Shown piece after piece: positions 23,046-36,140 of a DNA stretch of 64,000 nucleotides; positions within the stretch are counted from its first letter, which is position 1, and each line of letters begins with the position of its first letter. The position numbers and the translations under genes are program-made. The notes under the pieces were generated by a model. It was not told where the DNA came from. It ran no database searches and was given only the letters and a program-made list of their open reading frames with translations. This DNA comes from Fasciolopsis buskii. Lineage: Eukaryota > Platyhelminthes > Trematoda > Plagiorchiida > Fasciolidae. The DNA lies in NCBI GenBank assembly GCA_008360955.1, contig LUCM01007949.1, positions 105,937 through 169,936 on the forward strand, in the 5' to 3' direction.

Positions 23046-23395
23046 TCACGTCATGCGCCACAGTGGTGGTTTTTTTGACATGCAGGTTTCCAGTGGTTTT
23101 CTCATGATGCGCGGCGGATAGTGATTGCCTTGCGGGATGTCATTAAGAGGTCCTTGTTCTTCTTTACGTTTGGTCCCATTAATGCATATCTTTTTAACTC
23201 TGTTGGCTAGCGAGGAAATGGGCGTCCGTTTTACACAATGTGGATGAGCCGAAATGATGTCCAAATACTCATCCGAATGTGTGGAATTTCTGTGAATGCT
23301 AATGTTGAATTTGCCGGGATCATTGACTTTCAGCCAACAATCTAGAAAGCTGATGACTCTGGTGTCTTCTGGCTCCATTGCGAACCTAATGGATC
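23046..23395 (-). pseudogene. Penelope-like element RT C-terminal fragment
   Basis: The - strand frame starts near 23395 and reads FAMEPEDTRVISFLDCWL, then FNISIHRNSTHSDEYLDI, then SAHPHCVKRTPISSLANRV. This matches the Penelope-like RT pattern in which an F-L-D motif is followed by an R-K/N-x-T-H-x-D-x-Y-L block and H-P-x-x-x-K-R. A GIY-YIG endonuclease that should follow is not recognisable downstream, where a microsatellite and AT-rich DNA occur. A truncated fragment about 110 codons long, open throughout, lying just beyond the 3' end of the spliced gene. Confidence 0.65.
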
Positions 23396-23476
23396 TGCAT
23401 TACTTATTGAAAAACTGGAAAAGCTACCTTTTTGTGATGAATTGATAATTACAAATGAATGGTTCTGGACCAATGA

Positions 23477-24050
23477 GTTCTTACGCACTGCCTTTACCTG
23501 GCATAGGTATTTCCACTAAAGTTCAAGGATGAAGGCGAATGCCCGGCGTTCTCCACCGATAATTGATAATCAGTTTAGGGGAATTGGTTAAATCCTAATG
23601 TAAACCAATCACAGATGTGAAGCACACGGCTATATGCTCACCGGGGCTCGTGGTGAGAGAGCGCATTGGGTACACAATATGTCTAGCCCCATCCAAAGGG
23701 CACATGAACTGAACACTCAATCACTTGACCCCAGTGGGTTACGTGATCCTCAGATCGTCCTGTTGCCTTGTGGGGTAGACCATTTGGTCAAAGGCTGGCG
23801 CCAGGGTTCTCGGAGTTAGCCCTCTACTTCGGTTTAGGCGACCGGATACTACCAAGTGTGCAGAGAACTGATGGATCCCGATGGATGGGCGGTGATGTGG
23901 AGATGGCGAATGGAAGAGCTAGCAGGTGTTGTTAGCTAAATATTGGTTTATCCTTTTCTTATTTTTTTCCTCAATGTTTTAATCTTTTACCATGATTCCC
24001 ATGGCGCGCTCTCTCTATTCAAATATGTGGTATATATATACATGTACTAT
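23477..24050 (+). repeat. Dispersed repeat C, copy 1
   Basis: About 575 bp, strongly similar to 47053-47630 in the same orientation (roughly 96% over the best part). It contains a 61-codon ORF (23634-23819) that is also open in the other young copy. The 3' part becomes pyrimidine- then TA-rich. No tRNA-like boxes, and no match to a known family that I can recall. Confidence 0.8.
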
Positions 24051-24737
24051 AAGTGATATCTGGATGAGTGAACAAAACTCAAGTTTACTTTTTTGTGTCC
24101 CCAACTTCAAACTAAACTTTGCAAGCTAGCCTGCCACTGCACAAGTGATACTTCCTCCCTATGAACCATTAGAAATGACCACCCTGAGATTCATAACAGG
24201 GGGACGACCACGCACGGGTCCATCGCGATTCAAACAACGTGAGTGAAAGTTTTCAGAACAAGTGAAATTAGTTTTGAAGGATGAAAAAAACGATCACCTG
24301 GAGAGTAGCTGACTTCCAAACCTTTACCGGTTATTGCTGTCTGAACTCCATAACTGCAGGTGGCTTTGTCTCGGAGTTTTAATTGCAAAACCAACAACTA
24401 GGAGCCGATACAGATAAGTTTTGGCACTTGGAGCAAAACAGACTCATTCAACCTGCATTAGTTTTCATACTGGGTGACTGATATTTCCAAATGAAAACCA
24501 TTGACACAAAACACCAAGCCAGAATAGCAGATCCGTGTTCTCTTGTGGTTGTTGCGAAGCTGTGTCTACACCGACTGATATGCTACTGTCTGGCATGCTC
24601 CTTAAATCGAAAACCCACGAAAATCTATTGTTTATATTTAGAGCAAAACATGAGGTAAAAACTTAAGACGAATTGCATACATCAGTGTTTAAACAAGAAA
24701 ACGCCAACAATTTTATCTCCACAAATGTACATGATAC
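24051..24737. other. No recognisable gene
   Basis: AT-rich, likely intergenic DNA downstream of the spliced gene. Confidence 0.3.
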
Positions 24738-24743
24738 TTTATT
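24738..24743 (-). terminator. Putative poly(A) signal AATAAA
   Basis: AATAAA on the - strand about 190 nt after the stop codon of the spliced gene, followed by a T/G-rich stretch (TACATTTGTGG). Consistent with 3' end formation, but the motif is common in AT-rich DNA. Confidence 0.4.
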
Positions 24744-24930
24744 TTGTAAGCGTTTTATCTAGAAGACATTTTGAATCTTGTTTGTCTGTCCAGGAGATTT
24801 CGAAATGACGAAGAAAATAATCGATGCTTATCACCGTTTCAAGCAATTTGCCACGAAATTCTCATAGATTGTATCCATTAGTATGGTTTTCCATAGTTCG
24901 ATATTGGGAAGAAAAACAGTGAAGATCTCT

Positions 24931-25068
24931 TCAAGGTGCAATCTTTAGCCCACGTTGAATAGATTCGGCTACTTTACGGTCCTCCTCGTGACGTTTGAGA
25001 AGTTCTGTCATCCGAGTTTGTTCCACCAAATCATCAATAAATATTGCCGGGGTACTTTCGTCCTCATT
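24931..25068 (-). CDS. Terminal exon of the unknown-function gene
   Basis: 138 nt, 45 codons plus TGA stop. Acceptor GTTCTTCTTCAG. Starts in phase 0 with NEDESTPAIFIDDLVEQTR, then MTELLKRHEEDRKVAESIQR, an amphipathic helix candidate, and ends KIAP. The C-terminus is the most regular part of the protein and the best query for finding homologues. Confidence 0.88.
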   Translation of the reverse strand, partial: NEDESTPAIFIDDLVEQTRMTELLKRHEEDRKVAESIQRGLKIAP

Positions 25069-28000
25069 CTGAAGAAGAACACATTAGATACAATTGTTGA
25101 TCAGTTAACGTCGCCTGCCTAATTTTACGTTTGACTGGAAGGAAAAATATAAAGATCGAAAGATTTAGTTCAAATAAATTTGTTCTAGGTGCACATGACT
25201 GTGTTTTGAACTCCCAAACTGCTAAAGAAAATCATGTGCTCCGACACTTGCTAGCCTTTGATTTGATGCATATATCGCAAGCCAAACTATTCATTCAATA
25301 AGTATTAGCTGAAAACAACTGCCGCATCTATTTCCTTTTAATCGGAACCAATAAATATTTGTTGGGAATCTCAGAACCCAAATAAAATTGGCGTAGGAAG
25401 TGGGAGTTTGGAATCCGGAGTCGAGTGCAATCAGAGAAACTGTGACCTGAAGCATACCAGTTTTTACCGCGCGTGTCGCATCACTCCTCGTTCTCTGACT
25501 AAAACGTGACTAAGGGCGTAAACGTTTGCCCAAAGGTTAGTATCCGAGGTTATATTTTGAACAGGTATATTATTTAATCACATCAGGCTGCGAGCTTTAT
25601 GATTTGCAAGGTTTGTTCACATTGGAAATATACTTGGCAAAAGTTTTCGTCCATTTCGTCCAATAGCGTACGTTTATTCGCACAGACATTACACGCTCGG
25701 AATAACCAGTGCGCAGAGAACGGGGGTAGATAGGAACCGACTAGTGGTGTGGTACAACGTATATGGGAATCGAATAAGCAGGGCTTCTTTCCAAGGCATG
25801 GTTAAACATGCAAGAATTAAGAGTCAAACATTAGAAGGAATAGCAAATGTATGTGGAAGCCTAAGAATGAAAATGCTTTACGGCCATGTGAAGCAACAAC
25901 GAGTGCATGGACTGGCCTTACTTCCACACCTGTGGTGAAATCGTTATAGTCTCCGACTCCATCAGTGACCATCCATTTGGTCTTCTGGTGAGGAATCTGT
26001 CAGTTTTAAGATTGATTTGAAATCTGTTGTTGATACTAATGATAAAGCTTTGTAAGATTACGCAACAACTAATCCGGACAGGAACGCTGCAAATAACAGG
26101 CCGGACGTGTTCCGAAATTCATTAGGACTAGTCTTTCGTCGTAAATCCCAAGGTGCCCAGCAAACGAAGTAATAAAGAATAAAGATATCTACTGACAGGC
26201 TGGTCTACCCCCGGATTGGTGAACGACAAACGGGTTGATGCTGGTGTACTCGGATATGGGCCACGGAAAAATAATGCCCAAAGAGCTTTGAAAGATATTT
26301 CTCCATGAAGCCCAGAAATCTATCTGCTCTAAACGAGGAGATAGGGAAAATCGCATTCCTCTTGACTAATTCCAGTTCGGACAGGTGTTTTCTCATACAT
26401 GACAATAGACAAAGAGTTGCCCGTAATACTCCTCCTGTACGCATTACATTTGAACAAGCTGTGCGTTTTGAGTATTCGAACACAAACAAATTAGTGTAAT
26501 TGTTAATATTGAACGAATATTCACTGGTTCCGGTTGCTACCTCTTAACGAGATCTACTTGAAAATCAAAAGAAGGATGATGAGTGGACGATGAAGAATGA
26601 TAACCGGTGAAGAAATATGTCATTTAAGAAAACTTTTGAAAGTAAGAACTTCATTTAATTTGGCATTTAAGACTATCGCTTGACGAAAAAAACATCACGT
26701 GGATCCCAAATTACGGATCCAACTTAACCCACTCAAACACAAAAACAATCATTTTTCCAAATTAGGTTAGCCAATAATCGACGGTTTTGCAGATGGAAAC
26801 ATCAACAAAGTGTGTAGGTTGTCAATAATTACAATAAAAGAATGAGAATAGATCAGAGAAAGAATTAGATATGATAATTTTTTCTGTCAACAAAAAACAA
26901 GCATCAAACAACCATTCCATCGGGAGCCTGATGAAACAGTCAGCAGCATGTCCGCTGACTTTCTGGCCTTCGTTTTTGGTCATGTGCCGGAAAAGTGTAG
27001 AGCCATTTATAGCATCTGGTTAATGAATTGACATCAACCCTGTACTTTTGTGACATATTCGAAACTTTCAGTTACCAACCTTGATGTACGAATCATAGAT
27101 GCCTCACGAGCAACATTAAACAGCTTTAATTATCTAATGTTTTATTACACATTCACCATTTACGAGCCAAACCGTAAGTTCATGAACTCAAAAAACCGTA
27201 AAAGTGAGCAACAATTAGCAGAAGCGTGTCGTAGTCACTGAACATCTAATCGTTTAGGCCGAAGCAATATAATCGAGATTTGCACACTTAGAACATACAC
27301 AACATAACCAGTGAAAGTCGGTAACATGTTCTCGCTAGTAAGAACTTGTTTGTAATTCCACGTGGGCTGATGGAACACAGACAATGCTCACACGGAAAGT
27401 GCACACTTTTTGTACAACCTTTCGTGTATGCATTATCCACTGTTCAGAGTAGTTTAAAGTTTCAGCTGTTCATTCCGGAATTTTTGTAGCTCAAAATAGG
27501 GCCAAATCTAAATACGATAAGTTTTTAAAGTTCGGCCTTGGACAGGAGCCGGAAACCATGTTAGATCTTTTTCGTTGACGACTGATAATATTTATGGCTA
27601 AATTAAAATCAGAAAATGCTGCAGTCTTTCGTTCATACCCTTATTTTTATACAAAATTATTCATAACTATTGATTTAATCATGTCATTATTATTGTTACA
27701 AAAAGCAACGGCATTATTCTTCGCGGTGAGAGCTGAGTATATAAGAAGCGTGGAAACGTGACTGGTCCCTTAAACTCAACGAAACGGACCAAAGAAATTG
27801 GGTTGGCCTAAGTCTGGGGGTTGGGTTAATGGTCACATTGATTGGTGCCTCAGTGGTTCCATAAAACTGACAATTGATTAAGTACATATTCTCTGGGAAC
27901 TAGTGATGAACGATCCAGTTATGTTTGCGTGGGTTTTCTTATTCTAAAAGAGAACAAAAAACTTCACCCACCTTAGGTGATTGCGTTTGGTGATCAGAAC

Positions 28001-28970
28001 CCGACTGTTTCCGTTTTCTTTTGTCGTCCATCATTGTTCGGACGCGGTCCGCATAGGAAAGCATCTTTTAGGAGGCAAAAATTCACTTTCCATTAAATCA
28101 CCGATGAAACAAGAACTAAGTCGGCTAAACAGATTGTTTCTAACGGCGACCGAACACTGTTCAAGCATAATCGAAATTTAACACCTAACAAGTGTACAAC
28201 TCGATTTTTGTCAATTCTGATATAGTAGAACGACTGGTCAGACTGGCCGCTTTTGTCAAGTACCGTGACTGCCTAAAGGACACTCACACGGTTGCCTTTG
28301 ACGAGGAATAAAATTTTTAATCACGGCTAATTGTGCAGTCGTTCAAAACTTAACATCTCATATTCAAGGTTTGAGGAATATATCCCATTAAATGAGCAAG
28401 AATCGTTCAAAGCGTTCAATCGAGCATCGATGGTGGTAAATTTTCCAACCGAAATGAAAGTGAGATACGATGTTTGATCGGAATAGGCTGTCGAAAAACT
28501 GAATGTGAACATGATTCCAACTTTCTTTTCACAGCGTTCGTACAACTAAATAATTTCACGGCTGGATGCCAAAGCTATAGAGAATGTTTGTTCAGTTGCT
28601 ATGACTTCTTCAATTCACCTACGTCAAATTTGAGAACAGAATGGTGTTTTACTTGGTTAATGCACAATCTACGTTAGACTGAACAAATGGATTCTACATA
28701 GGGATAAGCATTGTCAACGAACGACGTGCAATGGAACGAGTCAGGCTATCTATTGATGTACTATGCGTAGGTAGTCCACTATTTGAGGCGATCATGTGAT
28801 ACATCTCAATCCAGCACAATTCCAAGTTGAATACTTCAACAACAAAAAAACAAACCAATGGCGCCTCTTCCCACCCTGTCTAAGAATATTCATGACAGGT
28901 AACAATGATGAGTTATTTTGTTCATAACAAAAGGTTACTGTACCCATCAGCTACTATTCAATGTAGATCT

Positions 28971-29014
<44 letters not shown>

Positions 29015-29115
29015 AATACTCACTTATGAAACATATAGAAGCACAGTTTCTATTCGAATTTTTCAGTACAAGATTGGAAGTGTACTAAACGTAGATCAGC
29101 AGAAATTTAGCTTAC
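25069..29115 (-). other. Last intron (4.0 kb)
   Basis: AT-rich intron. It contains the (AT)n tract at 28974-29011 about 100 bp past the donor. Frames at 26489-26205 (-) and 26305-26499 (+) have no recognised family. No further exon needed by phase. Confidence 0.7.
28974..29011. repeat. (AT)n microsatellite
   Basis: About 19 uninterrupted AT units inside the last intron, self-complementary and able to form hairpins. Confidence 0.9.
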
Positions 29116-29514
29116 ATTTTCACGTTTTTCAGCAGCCTTCTTGCGTTCCAGTTCCGTTGAACTGAGCTTTGTGCCTGGATCGATGTGTGCTTTCACTCGC
29201 GTCATATCTCGGGAATTTCTTGAATCGTTCTTATCCGTACCTTGGTTATCGGATCCAGTCTCGGGTTTATCATGAGATTCAATTGATCCATTTGAGAGGC
29301 AATCTTTTTCGGGTTGTCTATCCGTCTTTGGACGAATTTCACCATTTTCCTTTTGCACATTGTTTTCGAGATGGGTAGATGAAATAACATCAGGTGATTT
29401 TTCTTCCCGTTCATATGTTGGTTCAAGTCTGGAATTCCTATTAGACGTCCAACTTTTCCGATTGAGCTCACGAACTCGATCACTATAACTTCGCTGACGA
29501 GTTACTTTTGCATA
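29116..29514 (-). CDS. Large polar exon of the unknown-function gene
   Basis: 399 nt, 133 codons, phase 0 at both ends. Acceptor CTGCCCCTTTTTTTAAG with a strong pyrimidine tract, donor GAAAAT|GTAAGC. Encodes YAKVTRQRSYSDRVRELNRK, then long Asn/Asp/Glu/Lys/Ser-rich sequence (SNGSIESHDKPETGSDNQG), and ends in a charged stretch SSTELERKKAAEKREN likely to be helical. Low-complexity, probably disordered in the middle. Confidence 0.9.
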
Positions 29515-30975
29515 CTTAAAAAAGGGGCAGAAAATAAACCAGGAAATATTAGATGACTACTTCTCATGTTGAATGTTAAGCTTAAAAATTGGCGTTAACC
29601 GATCTCAAAAAACATAAATGTCTGTCTTCTAGTATGTGAATTATCGAGATGTCCTAACCGCGTGTCAGGTAAGGGAAAAATCTATCGATACTGTTGTCGT
29701 GTTAGAACCCAAACCTTTGGGTGGTCCCCGATCAGTGACCTCTAGGTCGCAAAATTCCCAATAAAAAATGGTGTCAACAAACAAATAAATTGCAATCAGA
29801 TTGTGCCAGAAGTAGACCTCTTCGGCAGAACAAACGCAGAGGGAGGGTTGTAAGAAATGTCGCCGTTATCGACTGCCAAACATAAAGGGTCAATATGATT
29901 GGCTAAATAGTACGACATCACACTGACAAACTACCAGCTGGTGTGCTAGTGTGTAAAGCAACTAGTATGTTCTTAGTCGTTGGTGGACATGAAGATGATC
30001 TGTGATGAGACGGTTTGCTCATGGACACTCGCTTTATGACTCCACTACTATCGGGAATGTGGGGTCTGTCACGTGCTAGTGGAAATAAAGTACCTGCCTT
30101 TCGTTTGATCAGATGTTGTCTGCCAATTTTATGATGTATTCCAGGGAAGGTTTTTGACTTTCTGGCTACATTTTGCACTCACAGTCTACACCGACGAAGT
30201 TGTTGGTCAGAAATCTCGACCGGGTCGTTGTATTAATTTGTTTGTAATAGTATTTTGATACAGATGGCAATGCACTAACATTCCGGTTATAGGGTTTTAC
30301 ATTATTCGGGAGCAAATTTCGGTCGTATGATTCAGAACGATTAATTAGCCAACAAGTGTCGGAAAAGACTCCCTGTTTGTGTACACGGCTATTGATCGAG
30401 ATGGGGCTTGATGCAACTTAGTTTGTATCACTAATATTCCCGTATGGTCGATCATCGAGAAATAGCTTGACAGACATAAACATAAGCCATCTTGCAAAAG
30501 CAAAGGGTTCGGTTGGAATCGAAATTTCAACTTTCAACTGTAAAGCACCCAAGTACATCACCGTTGTTGACCTCAAGCACCATAAGCACCCGGTAACATT
30601 ATCAACAATAATCAATCATATCGCACACGGATTAACTAAGGAAAATCAGCGAAACCGATCGTCAGTTTCATCTTGAAACATACTGAACAGATAATTTGAT
30701 ATTTGTTTTTATAAATCCCAGCATGCTGTTTGCTTATTTTCGTTTTACAGTTGGCAGCTGGGAGAGGTTAAAAGTCCGCACTCATTTACTAACTTATTTA
30801 CTTACTCATACACCCACTCATCTACTTATTCACTCACTCAATCAAACGATCAAACCAGTCAATCAAATTAATCAACAATGACAAGAATGCAGTGTAGACG
30901 CTGGTCAAGGAACCGTGCAAACATCTACAACCTACTATTTGTCAACAACTTAGAAGATGCAAATCAGTCACTTAC
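29515..30975 (-). other. Intron (1.5 kb)
   Basis: No repeats of the SINE families seen. A cryptic TCA/TTA-rich tract is at 30782-30880. Confidence 0.7.
30782..30880 (+). repeat. Cryptic simple repeat (ACTCA/ATCAA-like)
   Basis: Imperfect runs of TTACTTAC-, CACTCA- and ATCAA-type units, decayed microsatellite character. Confidence 0.6.
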
Positions 30976-31344
30976 TCTTGCCTTGAAATCGTCAGATTCG
31001 AAATCTGGCCCAAGACTCCGAGCCTCGTTAAGAACTTCGGGAAGGTGGGGAAATTCATGCATGGTATACCTTTTGCGATGCATTCTCATCTGAATACTCT
31101 CACGTCGAACGGGACTACGAACAGCGAATGGATCCGGGAACGGGGATTTCGGGTAGTACGACGGAGAGGTGGAACAGACCGAAATTGTCCGATCGGGTAG
31201 CCGGAGTGGTGGACATTGGATATCTAAACGTGTGAATAACGGAGCCGGACAACTTTCAGCATACGAATTACGAAATTTTTGACTTGCTTCTTCCAAATTG
31301 GCTTGTTGTTCGGCACAAAGACGGTAAACACCAGAGGATGATAC
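30976..31344 (-). CDS. Proline-rich exon of the unknown-function gene
   Basis: 369 nt, 123 codons, phase 0 at both ends. Acceptor CTTGTCGAATAG, donor AGA|GTAAGT (ideal). Encodes VSSSGVYRLCAEQQANLEEA at the start, a Pro-rich middle (CPPLRLPDRTISV, YYPKSPFPDPFAVRSP) and a C-terminal basic/acidic stretch (MRMHRKRYTMHEFPHLPEVL). Separated from the upstream exon by the largest intron, 13.9 kb. Confidence 0.9.
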
Positions 31345-32189
31345 CTATTCGACAAGAAAATCAAATACGGAATGAAAAATATTAGACAGCACTAAAATTA
31401 GAACAACTGATACAAATTTGTATTGGATTCAAATGTATGAAAATTACCAGTGGTCGGATTTATCACTTTTCTTTCTATGACGGATAGATGCGTGCATTTT
31501 GGTTGATTCGTGAGAAGTTATCAATTGATTTGGCTGAATCCGATACTATCACCCGCGGTCTTGTGCAGAATTTCTTGGTTTTCTTAAAGAAAGTTGAATA
31601 AACCTAACGCCAAACAACAACCTCATCCTCTTAGAGTGCATGATTCGCATGTGAACCGCCGTCAGTTTCCTTCCCGTGCTTACAATGAGAATGACAACGC
31701 AGTGAGATTGATTTCAAATGACAAGTGAACCAGCAAATCGTGTTTTCACCGTCGAGAGGACTAACAATCCGAAATTTTCGTGGCATGTTACAAATCAATA
31801 GTCAGTGAACGAATATCACTGATATGCAGTCTTAAATTTTCCTAGGGGCGTTTATAAATTAAAAGTTTGGAAAATTTCCTAGCACTTTTAAGTGGATTAA
31901 AACCCGTGGACGCAGGCAGCCATGAAAGAGTGCTTGCTCTAAGAAATATGTATTGCTGTCTAGGATAGATTGGCCGTAATCATTAGACGTGATTTGCCTC
32001 TTTTAGGGTCTAATGTGATTCAATATACTTTGGGATCCGAATTCCTCAGCGTGGTGAATGTCTCAGGTTCGGAGTTGGCTACTCGTCCTGAGTACCTCTC
32101 GAGAAGTATCCAAAAATGTACATATCAGGTAGTCTCTAGTGATGAAATGCTGCACACTGGCTTCTCAGATAGAAGCTGTTCCCATTAGA

Positions 32190-32590
32190 AAGCCAAGACG
32201 AAGACGAATGCCTTGCACTCTCTACCGGATTGGCCGACCTTAGATTGTCAGTCCAAAGGAAACGAGTAAGTTCTGATTTCAGACTGACCTAAGATAAACC
32301 TGCGAAGCATACGATTGTATACTGACCGGTATCCATTACGAAGGCATGTACTGAAGACTCAGAATGTCTAGCCTCATCCGAAGAAAGTATGAATTGATAA
32401 ATCAGTCACCGGTCTCCAGTGGGTTACACACCCCCAGATCGTCCAGTTTTCTTGTGACAAAGACCATTCTGTCAGAGGTTGGGGACAGGATTTCCCTAAG
32501 TCAACCCTCTACTCTGCTTTAAGCATCTGGGTAGCATGAACCTCACAGAGGAATCATGGACTCAAACGGATGGCCAATAACGTAGATTTA
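32190..32590 (+). repeat. Dispersed repeat C, degenerate copy
   Basis: Shares ordered blocks with 23477-24050 and 47053-47630 (GAATGTCTAGCCTCATCC near 32362, CCAGTGGGTTACAC near 32416, CAACCCTCTACT near 32502), but is strongly diverged and the 61-codon frame is lost. Confidence 0.6.
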
Positions 32591-34770
32591 AGGGGTAGAC
32601 AAGTCATTATGCGTAGCAAACTGTACACTGTTCCCGTTTCGTTCCTTCTCGTTGATTATTCTGATCATTGCCATGGTTCGGATAGAATGGGATACATATT
32701 CGCATTCCATCACGATTCCCTTGCATATTCATGTCCAAATCACGCTTCGCTCGACGGTACATAGATAAACTTGTCGCAAACCTAATGTCAGGATTTGCAC
32801 CCCTGCAGCGCACACCGTCTGAAAGCCAGAGAGGAATCTTGATTGATTCCGACTAGCTGGCAACGGGAGAAGGCGTGTTCACTCCCGCGTGCGGTCTACG
32901 TAATGCTCATATGACACTGGTACCAGCTTGTCCAAGTCACATGTATAAGAGGAAGATGCGACGGTACAGGACGAAGAGGCTATTGGACTCCGTAGCATAA
33001 GGCAATGAGAAGCGATTTTCCAAAGAAATAAAATCGGCCCTGTCCGATGGTTTCTACAACTGATAAAGGCTGCGCAAACATCGAATAAGCACAACAAGAA
33101 CAGAACATTTTCGTCATCCGAAAATTACAGTTCAAGTCGTCACTGAGCTCAGCTATATAAACGGTTAATGAGAAATCCCAAAGCACAAAGACAACGGTGT
33201 CCAGTACACTGCCAAATCGGATCAGGAATGCCTAGCTATTCAAAACAAGGCTCTGGTGTGAGCTTTTGAAAAGGAACCTATAGCGACCAGGAAAGATCCG
33301 GGGAGGGTAAAATGTTTCAATATGAATCAAATTTGTGAATCACCGGCCTGCCTTCTGGCTTCAAGAAATACGACAACCAAGTGAGAAGATATGTAACGAG
33401 ATTCTAAAGAAGCCAGCTGCCTAACATGGATCGACTTCGATGTTGTAATTTTATCAGACTTACACGCTGACTGCTTACTCAAGGTCGCCTGTAACTCTGA
33501 TATTTCTCTTTCTCTATCGGTTCCGTAAACAGCTGACAACAGTCCAATAAACTGTTTTTATAACTATTTGATTCAACTGGACACAGAATCGAGTTCAGTT
33601 TGGGCCTGTAGACGTAGAAGTTTAATGGAGGAGCGCTATTCAGGCGGAATTGGGGGAGGAGTATGGCAATAGAAACAGTCACCTGTTCGTTCACTGATCT
33701 TGTAAATTGGACGATTTATTTAGGACCTTAGCTTGCTGTACTGCGCATTCCGAAAGAAAGGGTGATTAATAACGACGAACAAGAGCCAGGAGAACAGAGT
33801 GATTACGAGGAATTCAAGTAGCTGACCAATGCGCTTGGAGATGTCACTGGTGAAAGTGGCTATCTGTTACAAGCATTTCATAAGTGCTACCTGAAATTTT
33901 AGAGATCCAAGCGTACACTAGTGTTAGTCATCAGAAGCGGTCATCAATCAGTGACTTGGAAAATTTGGACTGGTCTTAGCTCAAGTAGTTGGTTTTTGCG
34001 AAGCGTTTAGATCTCGAACGGTTTGCAACCAGTCGTGGTGAGATCGTCAGTGCGTGTGAGCCCCGTTGGCCGAGTTCTTGCGTACTTTTACGTTCATTAT
34101 AGGCACTGACGTGCTACCCGTTGGATGAATTAGGGCTCGTAACTAACAGACTACCTGAGGAATGAAATTTACTCGTAGGCCAACCAAAACCGTTAGAATA
34201 CTCGTGTAAAAACCAAAGAAACTCAGAATCACAAAATCGTCACCAACTGCAGACGTGCTCGCGGGCGATGTCACCTCAGCTGGTGATGAAACGTTTGCGG
34301 CGTAGATGTCAGATCCAACTATGAGAACTTTCGATTATTCACAGCAAGTAATTATTTTCATTTACTTTTTTCTCAAACTTTTAAGTGCGATCAACTATAA
34401 GAACCAATTGTAAGTGATTATATCTGAGCACAAGAACAAAGCGGTTGGAAAGCATTCACCAGCGTGGTTTAGATGCTCATTTGGAGTTTAGCATAATGGC
34501 GTTACTTCAACCGTTCAGCTAGCGTTTGAATACATCGAGTAACTTGCCATCAGTGTAGATTAAATTGTTTGATTAACCGTTCGTTTGCATTAATTTCGTG
34601 GAACTTTTGTGACAATGAAGCGGCAGTTATAAGAAGGGTAATTGTGAATCGGTGCTTCAGTTGTAGCAGCAAACTGCCACGCGAGAGAGATTAACCGGGG
34701 TAATCAAAAAGTCGGCTGGGTTTTTCGTCTCTGCCGACAACAAACACATCCTAGCCGCCCATGGCCGTGT

Positions 34771-35000
34771 AAATCAGTGACGGATAGGTGCAACATCATG
34801 TGGTGAAGTTCAGCAAACCGTTGAAAGCTTGCCCGGTGACGTGATAGTTAAGGCGTTCGACTCGGGTTCGCGTGCTAGTTCCGGCGCGGTGCATGTGCAC
34901 TGCTGATGATTCCTGGCAAAGTTGAAACAACTGTACAGTGCTTCCATTGTTTGTTAATCATGAGTTGAGCGATCATACCACGTGGTGAATTATTTCGTGA
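34771..35000 (+). mobile_element. tRNA-derived SINE, family B
   Basis: Head near 34831-34890 contains GCCCGGTGACGTGATAGTTAAGGCGTTCGACTC, an A-box-like core typical of tRNA. A degraded B box follows. Tail with AACAACTGTACAGTGCTTCC and ends GGTGAATTATTTCGTG, as in the other family B copies. Confidence 0.7.
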
Positions 35001-35990
35001 AAACACACATCCCTCCATAGTACGAAACTTTAATTTTCACTGAATATTTCGTGCAGTCTTTAAATTTGGAAGTGTTATCACTGATTGGATAATATTTTCG
35101 TATCGTATTTCTCACGTCTTCGACTAACTTTAGTGATCCACTCTCAGTCGAGTCTAACGCGAAGGAAGCGGGAACTAGGAATTGATAGTTGTAAGCATCA
35201 CTGATCGGTATTATCACGAAACGACTTGGAAAAGGTGGTAAGCTCCGCGGTCACTGACACCTTCGTGTGTAAAGTTTGATGCTTGTGTGCAACTACAATA
35301 CATACATTTGGCAATTCAAAAAAAAATCAGCTGACTTCCATCGCTCTTAACTGGTATGCCATTCCCCAGAATATGTTTCACACGTTGAATTTTACAATGC
35401 ATACAAAATAGTTTTGAAATGTTGTACTGTGTATGCGTGCGTAACTAGTCATCCTCATGTAGAATGAAGATGTATCATATTATCAATGAAATGTTTCATT
35501 TTTGTTAGCATACTAGATCTACGCTCTGCAGGCAGCCAATTGTGTCTGGTATTTTAATTGCGTAAGAGGAGTACTCGTGATTTTAAGGTGTAGCTGAAAC
35601 CCAGGTTAAAAAAAGATTCATGTTTAACCGCTTCGTGCGACTAAACCGATCAGTCCTACATCGACCAGTTTGCTTTCTGTAATAAGTTGAACACGTTTAT
35701 CAGCCGCTGTTGGGGAATAAACGTCCATCCCAATATATTAAACTTGATGTCACAATAAAGATAAAATTTCAAAGAGCAACACAGATGTCTTGTAAAATTC
35801 TGGGTTCTTTGAAACCAATAGTTGATATTTATTAGATTCCTGAACGTTGATTTACCAGGTGTGTACTGGTGTGTGAAATCAACCATGAAGAATTAGCACA
35901 CCATACGGGAATCTAACCAACCCTCAGTGCGATCACGTTGCAGTGATTTGCGGAAAATTCAAATAGGATTGGAATCAGCAACAAATCTGG

Positions 35991-36140
35991 CCAGCCGTGG
36001 CCAAGCGAATAGGGTAGTGGCATTTGGACATAAAGGTCGCGGGTTCGAATTCTCCCACCGCCGGTCAACTTCCCCACTTGCCAGCCGCGGCTCCCTTCCT
36101 GAATAATGATATATACTAAATTATTCCATTAATAAAGGGA
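35991..36140 (+). mobile_element. tRNA-derived SINE, family A
   Basis: Starts CCAGCCGTGGCCAAGCG (A-box region), has GGTCGCGGGTTCGAATTCTC with a good B box, ends of the tRNA-like part CCCACCGCCGG. Body has GCCAGCCGCGGCTCCCTTCC and terminates AATAAAGGGAGA. Confidence 0.8.

Noticed and set aside
28974..29011. AT tract as a promoter or origin
   Set aside because: A plain dinucleotide microsatellite within an intron, with no other supporting signal.
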